NCBI GenBank assembly: GCA_030263395.1
Contig: SZOW01000016.1
Coordinates: 1-64,000 of the forward strand
Reading direction: 5' to 3'
Length of the DNA: 64,000 nt
Source: QUBU01 sp014337915
GTDB taxonomy: Bacteria; Pseudomonadota; Gammaproteobacteria; Steroidobacterales; GCA-2729495
Both the position numbers and the translations under genes were made by a program. This document shows, piece by piece, positions 15,866 to 23,738 of the stretch. Below the pieces are notes generated by a model, which was given only the letters and a program-made list of their open reading frames with translations, searched no databases and was not told the DNA's origin. Within the stretch, counting starts at the first letter, position 1, and every line of letters starts with the position of its first letter.

Positions 15866-15870
15866 GGCGA

Positions 15871-16731
15871 TTACTCCTTGGATTCGGTGGTGTTTGCTGT
15901 AGTGGGGGTGCCGGTGCTGCCGGGCATGGGCAATGGCGACTGGCCTGCGCACTTGGCGATCAGTGCACCGAGATGCGGCGGCTCCAGCAGGTCGAGGCGA
16001 CCGCTGCGGTCTTTGGCCGGGAAACCGTAGGGATTGACGGTGTGCGTGACGAAGGCGCGGTATGTACTGCCGTCCTCGGCCTTGATCTCGGCCAGCGTCA
16101 CGACCTCGTCGACGATGCCGGGCAGCTCCAGGCTGGTTTTGCTGCCTTCGATCTGCGGCACGAACACCTTGCGGTTGTAGTCATCGAGACGTTCGTCGAG
16201 GATGGCGACGAACACCACGTTCTTGCCGCGTGCGTGCTGCAGATGAGTCAGTGCGCCGATCATTTCCTGGCCAAGCAGGCCATAGGCGGCGCGCAGATCG
16301 GGTTTGCCGCTACGGTCGCTGGTGGCACCGGGTTGCGTCTTGCACCATGCGAAGCACTGCCGGGACAGCTGCGTGATCGAGTCGAGAAAGAAGGTCTGGT
16401 AGCGGTCGAGCTGCGTCGGGCTGCCAAATTTCTCGATGACGTGGTCGTAATGCGCCTGCGAGAACGCGCTCTCCGGCGGCAGTGACTTGTCCGGGCCTGC
16501 GAGGAACACGAAAAAGTCGCGGCTTTCCGGCCACGAGGCCGGGCGGATGGTGTCGCCCGGCCAGTCGGCCACGGCGAGATCACCCGCCTCGATATCGAGG
16601 AACAAGGTGGTGGCAGGGTCGAGGTCTTTGAGCCGGGTGGTCTTGCCGATGCCGGATTTGCCCAGCATCAGCAACTTCACACCCTTGCGCTCGGCCAAGC
16701 GCTGCTGCGCGGAAATGATCGGGAGGGACAT
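15871..16731 (-). CDS. Sak4-like RecA-fold ATPase (phage recombination)
   Basis: A 286-residue P-loop ATPase. Walker A is in KLLMLGKSGIGKTTRLKDLD; a Walker B-like hydrophobic strand with aspartate occurs in YQTFFLDSITQLSRQC; a sensor-like VVFVAILDERLD follows. This matches the phage Sak4/AAA_24 group that promotes single-strand annealing with a phage SSB. It starts at ATG 16731, overlapping the stop of the antirepressor gene (TGATG). The Pro/Thr-rich tail is typical. It forms a module with the SSB-like and nuclease genes downstream. Confidence 0.85.
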   Translation of the reverse strand: MSLPIISAQQRLAERKGVKLLMLGKSGIGKTTRLKDLDPATTLFLDIEAGDLAVADWPGDTIRPASWPESRDFFVFLAGPDKSLPPESAFSQAHYDHVIEKFGSPTQLDRYQTFFLDSITQLSRQCFAWCKTQPGATSDRSGKPDLRAAYGLLGQEMIGALTHLQHARGKNVVFVAILDERLDDYNRKVFVPQIEGSKTSLELPGIVDEVVTLAEIKAEDGSTYRAFVTHTVNPYGFPAKDRSGRLDLLEPPHLGALIAKCAGQSPLPMPGSTGTPTTANTTESKE

Positions 16732-17492
16732 CACGCCACCTCCTTCAGTTGTTCCGCAACCGCCGGATTCCAGAGGATCTGGTAGCCGCTGTGGCCGTTG
16801 CGCGAGTACGGCATGGCTTCGGCCCATGCTTCACCGGCCTCGGTCAGTTCCCACTCGTCCCGGTCGTTGCGGAACTGAAGGCCGCCGGATGCCAGCAACT
16901 GGTTCGTGGCCTTGGCTGAGCGACTCAGCAATTTGCCGAGCTGTGTGGCGTTGAGCGAGCAGATCGGCTCGTTGGCGGCAGGCAAAGCGCGGCGCAGCAC
17001 TTCCGTGGTCAGGCCGGTGTTTTCCTGAATGCAGGTCAACGTGGCAGCCATTGCAATGCCGGTCTTGACGCCCGGTACCTTGGCGACCGCTTCGCCGATC
17101 AGCAGGATGGCGGTGACGCGATCTTGGGTCGGCGCGGGCAAGGCAGCCATCGTGGTGGCGGCGGAATACGCGCCTGTCTTGCGGATTGCAGGCAGCACTT
17201 CACCGGTGATCCAGCGCTTGAAACGTTTGGCTGCATCCTTGGTGCTGCCGAGGATCAGGGCGTAAAGGCCTGACTCGTTGACGTGGTTGGCACGCTGTGT
17301 GCGCCCGAGGCTATCGATGACCTCCAATTTCTGGAGATCATCGGCGTCAACATGGGACTTGATCGCCTGAGACGGATTGCCCATCTCCAGGGCGTCGCAG
17401 ACATCGGTGGCGTTAAACCACGGCAGCCCGAGTTCATCGATCTGGACGCGCACGGCATGCGCTTCGAACTGGAAGGGAATGATCGCGCTCAT
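16731..17492 (-). CDS. BRO-N domain phage antirepressor
   Basis: A 253-residue protein. The N-terminal BRO/Ant domain is clear: F-N-A-T-D-V-C-D-A-L (residues about 26-35), then V-N-E-S-G-L-Y-A-L-I-L-G-S and K-R-F-K-R-W-I-T-G-E-V-L-P-A-I-R-K-T-G. The C-terminal half ends in a winged-helix-like block (CSLNATQLGKLLSRSAKATN; WELTEAGEAWAEAM). Such proteins bind DNA or repressors to release lytic genes. ATG 17492 has a GGGAGGG site that overlaps the previous stop. Confidence 0.88.
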   Translation of the reverse strand: MSAIIPFQFEAHAVRVQIDELGLPWFNATDVCDALEMGNPSQAIKSHVDADDLQKLEVIDSLGRTQRANHVNESGLYALILGSTKDAAKRFKRWITGEVLPAIRKTGAYSAATTMAALPAPTQDRVTAILLIGEAVAKVPGVKTGIAMAATLTCIQENTGLTTEVLRRALPAANEPICSLNATQLGKLLSRSAKATNQLLASGGLQFRNDRDEWELTEAGEAWAEAMPYSRNGHSGYQILWNPAVAEQLKEVA

Positions 17493-17494
17493 GA

Positions 17495-17782
17495 TCAGCC
17501 CTCCCACGACACGTCGGCGATACGGTCGACTCCACGCGCGGCACGTTTGCGCACCTCGGTGTGGAGTTCTTCCAGCGCGGTGCGGCGGCGACCGAGCGCC
17601 AGCGATTCCGCGTTGGCTGTCTGGATGGCAAAAGCCAGCTCGTCCACAGTGGCGACATCGAGCGGGACAACGACATACTGACCGTCCGCGCGGTGATACC
17701 GGATTTCGTCAGGGAGGTGTTCGCCGTAGATGGACGGCAGCTGTTGACGCAGCGAGGCGATGAGATTGGTGCTCATGGTCAT
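17495..17782 (-). CDS. Small phage protein of unknown function
   Basis: A 95-residue helical protein, MTMSTNLIASLRQQLPSIYG, with the segment VDELAFAIQTANAESLALGR followed by a basic region (RRRTALEELHTEVRKRAARG). Function unknown. Its ATG overlaps the stop of the preceding gene (TAATG). An internal ATG at 17776 is an alternative start. It lies in the early part of the minus-strand operon. Confidence 0.65.
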   Translation of the reverse strand: MTMSTNLIASLRQQLPSIYGEHLPDEIRYHRADGQYVVVPLDVATVDELAFAIQTANAESLALGRRRTALEELHTEVRKRAARGVDRIADVSWEG

Positions 17783-18258
17783 TACTCCGAATCGATGGAA
17801 AGGGTGAAAGACGGCTTGCCGGAATCCACAGTGCGAGCGGCGGCGAACTGCTGTTGCAAAGCAGGCGGCCAGTTCGTGAAGCGGGATTCGGAGACGGACA
17901 ACTTGATGTCGAGGTAACCCTCGACCTTCTCGCCTGAGGCGACGATGCGTTCAGCGATCTCAGCCAGTTGCTTCTGATCCCAGCTGACCCTCTTGGGTAG
18001 CTCGAACTTCAGGTGCAGCGGGCCATCGCTGATGTGTGCGGTGCCGAAGTCCCGGCCGGACTCGCGCAGCGCGGTGCGTGCCTGCTCGCCGTAGCACTGA
18101 TCCAGTGCCGCATCGAACTTGGTGCGCGCCTTCTTCAGCCAGTCGATGGCTGCATCGAGGTTCTTGTCGATCTCGTGTTTCTGCGCGGGCGGCAATGCGG
18201 CCAGTTGGCTGACCGACATCTCGGCGATGTCGGCAGGGAAGATGGTGATGTCATTCAT
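17782..18258 (-). CDS. Phage protein of unknown function
   Basis: A 158-residue protein. The N-terminal half is helical and charged (IDKNLDAAIDWLKKARTKFD). The C-terminal half is beta-like (PLHLKFELPKRVSWDQKQLA; YLDIKLSVSESRFTNWP). It resembles small phage proteins that often precede recombination genes, but I cannot name a family. ATG 18258 follows GGAGAG. The downstream start codon overlaps its stop. Confidence 0.65.
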   Translation of the reverse strand: MNDITIFPADIAEMSVSQLAALPPAQKHEIDKNLDAAIDWLKKARTKFDAALDQCYGEQARTALRESGRDFGTAHISDGPLHLKFELPKRVSWDQKQLAEIAERIVASGEKVEGYLDIKLSVSESRFTNWPPALQQQFAAARTVDSGKPSFTLSIDSE

Positions 18259-18269
18259 CGCATCTCTCC

Positions 18270-18533
18270 TCAAACCGCCGCGCGTTCGGATGTCGAGTCG
18301 TGCAGCGCTTCGCGCTCAAACTCGAGGATCGCGTCGACCGGGTAGCCGACACGCTTGGACAGCTTCAGGTAGCGTGGACCGCGACCCTCACTGCGCCAGC
18401 GCTGCAAAGTCTTGGGGCTCACGCCCCAGCGTTGCGCGAGCTCGTTTTCGTTGAGCACGCGGCGATCACCGGGTGACATGGTGTTGATCGCCTGCTGTGG
18501 CGACCGGGGGATACCGCTGGTTGGTGTCTGCAT
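18270..18533 (-). CDS. AlpA/MerR-like helix-turn-helix protein
   Basis: An 87-residue DNA-binding protein. The winged helix-turn-helix is LNENELAQRWGVSPKTLQRW followed by RSEGRGPRYLKLSKRVGYPV, the usual layout of AlpA-type regulators and excisionase-like proteins. It is the first gene of the long replication/recombination operon. AGGAG lies just upstream of ATG 18533. The upstream region carries GGCGAACC repeats that could be its own operator. Confidence 0.82.
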   Translation of the reverse strand: MQTPTSGIPRSPQQAINTMSPGDRRVLNENELAQRWGVSPKTLQRWRSEGRGPRYLKLSKRVGYPVDAILEFEREALHDSTSERAAV

Positions 18534-18585
18534 GGAATGCTCCTGTGACGTTGTTGAGTAACAGGTGTCATTCCAAACTTCGGGT

Positions 18586-18638
18586 GGCGAACCTTTAAGG
18601 GACGCAATGGCGAACCACGACGGAACTCCAGGTTCGCC
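18586..18638. promoter_or_regulatory. GGCGAACC operator-like repeats
   Basis: GGCGAACC at 18586-18593 and 18609-18616, and its inverse GGTTCGCC at 18631-18638, sit 22-23 bases apart (about two helical turns) upstream of the first gene of the replication operon. The core GCGAAC is shared with the repeat cluster at 10094-10142. Confidence 0.55.
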
Positions 18639-18649
18639 AATGGCCCAGT

Positions 18650-18684
18650 GCAGAAAAGCAAACGGCGAGCACATGGCTCGCCGT
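18650..18684 (-). terminator. Intrinsic terminator of the recombinase operon
   Basis: ACGGCGAGC (18662-18670) and GCTCGCCGT (18676-18684) form a perfect 9-bp stem with a 5-base loop. On the minus strand it is followed by TTGCTTTTC. It lies just after the stop of the recombinase accessory gene at 18708. Confidence 0.75.
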
Positions 18685-18707
18685 CATCGGGTGTGTCTGG
18701 AAGCAGA

Positions 18708-19172
18708 TCAGGCGTGGGAGAAACCGAGCAATCGACGCTGCGCAGCCCAATCGCGCGGCAGTTGCTCTTGGCGGCCACGCAAGGTGTGCAGATTCAGGTG
18801 GCGTGGCTGACGTCCTTCGAATATCGCCTCCACGATATCGGGGGCCAACATGGTCATGCGCAAGACCTCGGCAGCCCAGCCCGGTTCCACTTTGAAGGCG
18901 TGCGCCAAGTCCGTTGTCGTGGAGTAGGTGCCATCGTCGATTAAGCGCTTCCAGTAGAAGGCCTTGCCCAGCGTTTTGATCATCGGCACATCGAAGCCAC
19001 CGATTCGGTCCGCGATCTCGGGGGCTGGCGGTATCAGCAGCTTCCGGTTCTGGCGGCGCTTGATCGTCAGGGGCACCAAGGTGACCCGCTGCCCCTCGCT
19101 GACATAACTTCGCGCCTCGGCTCCAATCTCGATGCGGACGGCGCGCTGGCGCTGGTGGGTCGTGGCATTCAT
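18708..19172 (-). CDS. Recombinase-associated DNA-binding accessory protein
   Basis: A 154-residue protein. The C-terminal two-thirds contain a helix-turn-helix layout (TDLAHAFKVEPGWAAEVLRM; TMLAPDIVEAIFEGRQP) that I know from small proteins encoded directly after large serine recombinases with DUF2924 neighbours. It probably helps the recombinase choose sites or direction; this role is inferred from linkage. Its ATG overlaps the recombinase stop (ATGA). An intrinsic terminator follows. Confidence 0.72.
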   Translation of the reverse strand: MNATTHQRQRAVRIEIGAEARSYVSEGQRVTLVPLTIKRRQNRKLLIPPAPEIADRIGGFDVPMIKTLGKAFYWKRLIDDGTYSTTTDLAHAFKVEPGWAAEVLRMTMLAPDIVEAIFEGRQPRHLNLHTLRGRQEQLPRDWAAQRRLLGFSHA

Positions 19173-20581
19173 GCCAAAGCCTCCTCGACACGCTCTTGGG
19201 ACTCTTCGATCAAGGGATGCGTGCTGATGTCCGCACCGAATCCGATCCAACCGTCCTCCCGCCAAACGATATCCAGGCCGTGCCCGTGTAGTTGCACGCG
19301 TTCGATCAACAGCCGTGTGATCCGTTGCTGCTCGGCGGGGAACAGTTGCGACCACACGTCACCGATGCGCTGCATGGCGACCACCACCTGTGCCTCGTCC
19401 AGCGTCGACCCCGCCGGATGCTGCTGGCAGGATCTCCACACTGCGATCAGCATTTGCGGCGATGAAAGCGCTGCATGGATTTGTGCCAACACGGCGTTTT
19501 CGATCTCGGCGGCTGGCAGGTGGCCCACGTCCGGGGTATGCGGAGACAGGCTGGCACCTGCGTTGCGCCGCTTGTGCAGGTAAGGCACGTAGTAGCGGTA
19601 CTGCCGACCGTTTTTCTTCTTGACGAAGGAGTGCAACATGCGTTGGCCATCCGGTGCGAACAGAAGTCCCGCCAGCAGTGCCGGATGCTTGGCTCGGTGT
19701 TCGCGCGGTGCCTGCTTTCGCCTCTCAATGAAGGCGTGTGCCGCGTCCCACAATTCTTGAGAAATGATAGGGTCGTGCTGGGCCAAGTACCACGTCTCGT
19801 GATTGCAGATTTCACCGAGGTAAATGCGGTTACGCAGCAAGGTAAAGAGGTATTGCTGATCGATGCTGCGCCCCAATCGCTCCCGGCCGGACTGGGTGAC
19901 CCATGCCTTGGTGGTATGCCCTTCGATATCCAGTTCGCGGACGAGTCGCGCAGCCGAGCCATGCTCGGCGTAGCGGCGGAAGATGTCACGTACCAGCGCA
20001 GCTTCACGGTCGTTGATGACGAGCTTGCGTTCGACCACGTCGTATCCGAGAGGCGGGACTCCGCCCATCCACATGCCTTTGGCCTTGCTGGCGGCGATCT
20101 TGTCGCGGATGCGTTCGCCGGTGACCTCGCGTTCGAACTGCGCGAATGACAAAAGGATGTTGAGGGTCAATCGGCCCATCGATGTGGTGGTGTTGAACTG
20201 CTGCGTGACCGCGACAAAGGAGACGCCGTTGCGGTCAAAAACGTCGACCAGCTTTGCGAAGTCCGGCAGGCTGCGCGTGAGGCGGTCGATTTTGTAGACG
20301 ACCACGGTATCGATCTTCCCCGCCTCGATGTCGATCATCAGTCGGCGCAGCCCGGGCCGTTCCATGTTGCCGCCAGAGTAGCCGCCGTCGTCGTATCCGT
20401 CGTCGACGGCTATCCAGCCTTCATGCCGTTGGCTTGCAATGAAGGCCAAGCCTGCATCACGCTGTGCCTCGAGGCTGTTGTATTCCTGATCGAGGCCTTC
20501 GTCAGTGGACTTGCGGGTGTAGACGGCGCAGCGCTTCTTTGGCGTGACTGCGGGAATCTGGTTTCGACGCACTGAGCTCAT
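19169..20581 (-). CDS. Large serine recombinase
   Basis: A 470-residue site-specific recombinase. The resolvase domain begins RCAVYTRKSTDEGLDQEYNS, with the catalytic serine in that segment, followed by DDGGYSGGNMERPGLRRLM and VVVYKIDRLTRSLPDFAKL. The recombinase domain (PPLGYDVVERKLVINDREAA) and a zinc-beta-ribbon-like region (LLAGLLFAPDGQRMLHSFVK) follow. It should integrate or excise the element or invert a segment. ATG 20581 overlaps the DUF2924 stop; an earlier in-frame start at 20638 is inside that gene. No tyrosine integrase is visible in the window. Confidence 0.94.
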   Translation of the reverse strand: MSSVRRNQIPAVTPKKRCAVYTRKSTDEGLDQEYNSLEAQRDAGLAFIASQRHEGWIAVDDGYDDGGYSGGNMERPGLRRLMIDIEAGKIDTVVVYKIDRLTRSLPDFAKLVDVFDRNGVSFVAVTQQFNTTTSMGRLTLNILLSFAQFEREVTGERIRDKIAASKAKGMWMGGVPPLGYDVVERKLVINDREAALVRDIFRRYAEHGSAARLVRELDIEGHTTKAWVTQSGRERLGRSIDQQYLFTLLRNRIYLGEICNHETWYLAQHDPIISQELWDAAHAFIERRKQAPREHRAKHPALLAGLLFAPDGQRMLHSFVKKKNGRQYRYYVPYLHKRRNAGASLSPHTPDVGHLPAAEIENAVLAQIHAALSSPQMLIAVWRSCQQHPAGSTLDEAQVVVAMQRIGDVWSQLFPAEQQRITRLLIERVQLHGHGLDIVWREDGWIGFGADISTHPLIEESQERVEEALA

Positions 20582-21051
20582 ACTGCCCTCTTCTTCGAAG
20601 CTGGTGTCTTCAAACCAAAGAACACCGGGCCTGACCAATGGCTGCCTGTGATGCGTTTGGCCACAGCGGACAGGCTCTTGAAACGTTGCCCCTGGTACTC
20701 GAAATCATTCGATCCGCGTACCAGAACACGATGTTCAATGTCGTCGTAGATGCGTGTCAGGACGGTACCGGGCAGTAGGCGTTGGCTATCGCCGCGCAGT
20801 TGCTTGGGCAAGATGCCGGTTTCGCCAACCTCCTCAAGCTTCTTGCGCAGTGACGGTTTCAAACCGCCAAACGCACGCTCTTGCATCCGGTAGGCCAGGC
20901 GACTTTCCAACCAGACCCGATGGTGGTGATTCGGCCGCTCCTCAAAATGGTCGTCCCAGAGAGCCCAAAGATCATCCATCGAAAGATGGGGAATAGCCGC
21001 GACGCGGGCGGCGACTGATGCGGGCGTGGGTGAGGTTGCGTGTGCTGTCAT
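20578..21051 (-). CDS. DUF2924-family recombinase accessory protein
   Basis: A 157-residue protein. The N-terminal half (SMDDLWALWDDHFEERPNHH; RLAYRMQERAFGGLKP) and the C-terminal block (PGTVLTRIYDDIEHRVLVRG; RFKSLSAVAKRITGSHWSGP) are the DUF2924 signature. The family is almost always next to large serine recombinases in proteobacterial elements. The C-terminal fold may bind DNA. It is coupled to both neighbours by ATGA overlaps. Confidence 0.9.
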   Translation of the reverse strand: MTAHATSPTPASVAARVAAIPHLSMDDLWALWDDHFEERPNHHHRVWLESRLAYRMQERAFGGLKPSLRKKLEEVGETGILPKQLRGDSQRLLPGTVLTRIYDDIEHRVLVRGSNDFEYQGQRFKSLSAVAKRITGSHWSGPVFFGLKTPASKKRAV

Positions 21052-21263
21052 GGGCGAACTCCGTTGTTGTGATCGGGGTTCGCATTCACGCGCTGTTGGC
21101 CGGGGAAGCCAAGGCAAAAGTGCTCGCTGTTTTGGGGGATGTCGCGCGATTGGCGGACACGAAGGCGCAGCAGCGCGGCAGCCAAGAGATCAGCGATTTC
21201 TTGATGCCCGTGCCGTGGCCGTTCAGGTGATGTGCAAATGGAGATAGGTTCGATTTCTGTCAT
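21048..21263 (-). CDS. Small ORF of the DUF2924/recombinase module
   Basis: A 71-residue protein, MTEIEPISICTSPERPRHGH, then a helix (QEIADLLAAALLRLRVRQSR) and a tail with F-P-G-Q-Q-R-V-N-A-N-P. Similar small ORFs with an I-L-A/L-L-x2-G/A-L-L-R-L-R-x-R helix are common in front of DUF2924 genes. Function unknown. The stop overlaps the next start (ATGA), which supports it being real. The ribosome site is weak. Confidence 0.65.
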   Translation of the reverse strand: MTEIEPISICTSPERPRHGHQEIADLLAAALLRLRVRQSRDIPQNSEHFCLGFPGQQRVNANPDHNNGVRP

Positions 21264-21352
21264 GGCAAGCGTTCCGATGGAAAACGCTGCTCATGCTAGA
21301 AACCAAGGGCACTTCGCGTAACGTGATTTAGCGGGAGTGCGCGGGTCTTGCA

Positions 21353-22225
21353 CTATGTCTTTTTGGGCCGGTACCAAGCCGCTCGCTGGCCATTCACTTC
21401 GCGATACCGAAGCTCGAAAAGGCGGGATTCGTGCACGACCTGCCGCCAACTGCTGCACCCATACTTGGCGGGCAGTTGATCGGGGTGCCTTTCTGCAATC
21501 CATCGTCCAGCAGTAGTGACCGGCGTCCACTCGTCGACAGCCAACTGATCTGCTGCCTCATGCAATGCGCGAACAATTCCGGCTGCGGGCCAATCCACCG
21601 AGCCATCCGGCGCTATGCCGTTGATCACCAGATCGCGGAAGGCATCGGACTGGGCAAACTCCGCCGCCAGACGACGGGCCTGATCCATGTGCTCCGCCCA
21701 GCCTCGCAGTTGCTCAAAGTGTTGATCGACGCGACTGTAGGCCGCCACCAAGGACTCTTGCGCACCACGGCATCCGTCCAGACTCCAAAGGTCGTGCTGG
21801 TCGATAAAGTGGTGCACCAGGTTGTTCCGCAACAGAACCAGTTCCTTCAGATCGTTTTGCGTCGTATCGAAATCCGCGGCAGACATCCGCAAGCTCATCT
21901 TCATCTTGAACGAGATGATGTTGTCGGGCGCATCTGGTTCGGCGACCTCGTCTTGGTCGCCGCTGGTGACATACGTTCCGAGCAGCGTGCCAACCAACGT
22001 ACCCAGAGTCTTGTTTGCGGCATCCGCAATGCGCTCCGCCTGGTTTGATTCGAGGGGTGATCCTGACGCGGAGATTTCGTGGTGGGCCACGATGGCCTTC
22101 ATCAGTTGCTCGTACTGCTGCAGACGCAAGAGACAACGACCCAGCATTCGCTGCACCTCGCGTTGCAAGGTCTGCAGTTCTTCATCTATGGGTTGGATCG
22201 GCAAGCCTGTCATCGAGGGACTCAC
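21353..22225 (-). CDS. HEPN-like / OST-HTH (LOTUS) domain protein
   Basis: A 290-residue protein with two parts. Residues about 15-180 are helical and contain L-L-R-N-N-L-V-H-H-F at 131-140, where R133 and H138 fit the R-x4-H motif of HEPN RNases. Residues about 212-287 form a LOTUS/OST-HTH domain (WTPVTTAGRWIAERHPDQLP; YGCSSWRQVVHESRLFEL), known to bind RNA. The combination suggests an RNA-targeting effector, which is my inference. The GTG at 22225 overlaps the ImmA stop (GTGA); ATG 22213 is an alternative. It is the third gene of an XRE-ImmA operon. Confidence 0.75.
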   Translation of the reverse strand: MSPSMTGLPIQPIDEELQTLQREVQRMLGRCLLRLQQYEQLMKAIVAHHEISASGSPLESNQAERIADAANKTLGTLVGTLLGTYVTSGDQDEVAEPDAPDNIISFKMKMSLRMSAADFDTTQNDLKELVLLRNNLVHHFIDQHDLWSLDGCRGAQESLVAAYSRVDQHFEQLRGWAEHMDQARRLAAEFAQSDAFRDLVINGIAPDGSVDWPAAGIVRALHEAADQLAVDEWTPVTTAGRWIAERHPDQLPAKYGCSSWRQVVHESRLFELRYREVNGQRAAWYRPKKT

Positions 22226-23151
22226 CGTACTGGCAATTGCCCGTTCGAGACGAACTGATCGAAGCTGTCAAAGCTCTCGCCGTCTTGCCAAGACCGATCC
22301 CATGACCGTGGTTCAGCACTTTCCAGTAGCAGAAGGGTCAGGACGCGATCTCCTGTGGTGTAGCTGTGCTTGAACTCGCGCAACTTCATGTGTGGTGCCT
22401 CCTCCGGGCACCAGATCGCGGCAGACATCTCCGTGCCATCCCACTCCTGCTCAACGGTGGAATCAGCAGCCAGGGTGCCGGGTAATGGTTCCTGCGGATC
22501 GTCAGTGCGCCGAATGCGGGCGCGCGTCTTGACCGCGCTGCTGCTGCGCCATTCGTACTTCACGAAACCGTTGTCCCAATAGACAAGGATTGCTCGCTGC
22601 GTGGTGAATTTGATGAACCGAATACACAGCGCCTCGAACGACACCTGGAACCGTTTGGCAAGGGCGCTCAGGACATGCAAGTCGATGCGCTGGTTTGAGA
22701 TCCACTCGCGCAGCAAGTCGCCAGGCATCAGCAGGTTGCTGGCAAAGTCGTCCGCCTCACGTTCGATGACACGGATAGTGTCCGCGCCGGAGTACACGCT
22801 TTCCTTGTCGCAGTTGAAACTTTGCCGCTGATCACGGTGAAGGATGAAGTGGCCCAGTTCGTGAGCGATGGTGAAACGCTGGCGCTCGGGGTTTGCCTTG
22901 CCGTTATAGAAGATGCCCCACTCTGCGGTGTCCTGTGGGTTGCGCACCAGCATGCCTTCGCAGCTATTGATGTCCAGCACCATCGGGGCCTTGATCTCCC
23001 GCACCCCTTTGCCGTAAGGCGTCTCTGGAAGCATTTGCCGGACGACTTCCAGATCCACGGCATCTGGCATGCCGTCGGCGTGCCAGGCCCGCAACCATCT
23101 CAAGACGGTGCTGGCCGCGATGGAACCGGTGAGGGGCTGGGATACGCTCAA
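22222..23151 (-). CDS. ImmA/IrrE-family metallopeptidase
   Basis: A 309-residue protein with the zinc protease motif HELGHF at residues 97-102 (RFTIAHELGHFILH) and the third ligand region EREADDFASNLLMP about 30 residues later. These enzymes cut XRE-type repressors and thereby switch on mobile-element or stress genes. The natural partner is the XRE gene immediately upstream. The start is a TTG at 23151, 13 bases after the XRE stop. The 150-residue C-terminal extension is unassigned. Confidence 0.9.
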   Translation of the reverse strand: MSVSQPLTGSIAASTVLRWLRAWHADGMPDAVDLEVVRQMLPETPYGKGVREIKAPMVLDINSCEGMLVRNPQDTAEWGIFYNGKANPERQRFTIAHELGHFILHRDQRQSFNCDKESVYSGADTIRVIEREADDFASNLLMPGDLLREWISNQRIDLHVLSALAKRFQVSFEALCIRFIKFTTQRAILVYWDNGFVKYEWRSSSAVKTRARIRRTDDPQEPLPGTLAADSTVEQEWDGTEMSAAIWCPEEAPHMKLREFKHSYTTGDRVLTLLLLESAEPRSWDRSWQDGESFDSFDQFVSNGQLPVR

Positions 23152-23164
23152 TTGTCAGACCGCC

Positions 23165-23494
23165 TTAGCTCTTGTCAGGGAACATGATTTTGAGGGCCTG
23201 ACGGTAGCGATCCTTCTCCTCGTCCGTCATTCCAGCGTACTCGCGGAAGAAAGCCACATCTTCTGGACTGGCTTGGGGAACCTGATCGACGGGCTCCCCC
23301 ATCACATCCTCCATCGTCACGCCCAGCACCTTGGCTATCGCCTGAATTCGCTCGGCAGAAGGGCGCTGGCCGTCCTTCATCTCCAGTTCCCATATGTACG
23401 CCTTGGTACAGCCGACAGCGTCGGCGACCTGTTGCAAGGTCAATTTCTTCGCCTCGCGTAAGCGTCGCAGGCGTGCTCCGAACGCTGAAGCCAT
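23165..23494 (-). CDS. XRE-family transcriptional repressor
   Basis: A 109-residue regulator. The helix-turn-helix is LTLQQVADAVGCTKAYIWEL within the N-terminal 65 residues. The tail (VAFFREYAGMTDEEKDRYRQ) is likely the part cut by ImmA or used for dimerisation. It is the first gene of the minus-strand operon and faces the divergent two-gene operon. Matching operator half-sites sit in its own promoter and in the opposite one, so it probably represses both. Confidence 0.9.
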   Translation of the reverse strand: MASAFGARLRRLREAKKLTLQQVADAVGCTKAYIWELEMKDGQRPSAERIQAIAKVLGVTMEDVMGEPVDQVPQASPEDVAFFREYAGMTDEEKDRYRQALKIMFPDKS

Positions 23495-23544
23495 AGCGAT
23501 GCTCCTGTAGGGGAAAACAGTCAGTTAACAAAAACAAGACCGCC

Positions 23545-23634
23545 AGTATAGCCGCGAGATACAAACGAGGTCTAGATGTGCCGATTTGATTGACAAGCGG
23601 AAATCTGAGGTTCAGAATCGCGCTTGTATCTCGC
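23545..23634. promoter_or_regulatory. Divergent promoters with paired operator half-sites
   Basis: Plus promoter: TTGACA (23590-23595), 17 bases, CAGAAT (23613-23618). Minus promoter: TAGACC and TATACT read on the minus strand (23569-23574 and 23545-23550), 18 bases apart. GCGAGATACAA (23554-23564) and its exact inverse TTGTATCTCGC (23624-23634) lie in the minus spacer and at the expected plus transcription start. Confidence 0.72.
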
Positions 23635-23738
23635 TACTTTACTTGTGCGAGGTGCGTGTTCAGTAACCCAGTCGCTGGCCAGTGCAGTCCGTACATCGGT
23701 CGCAGACCTTCGACGCCGATCCAGAAAGGACGATCAAG

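Noticed and set aside
21053..21083. GGCGAAC and GGTTCGC pair as another operator
   Set aside because: It lies across the junction of two coding sequences (small ORF and DUF2924), so coding constraint is enough to explain it.
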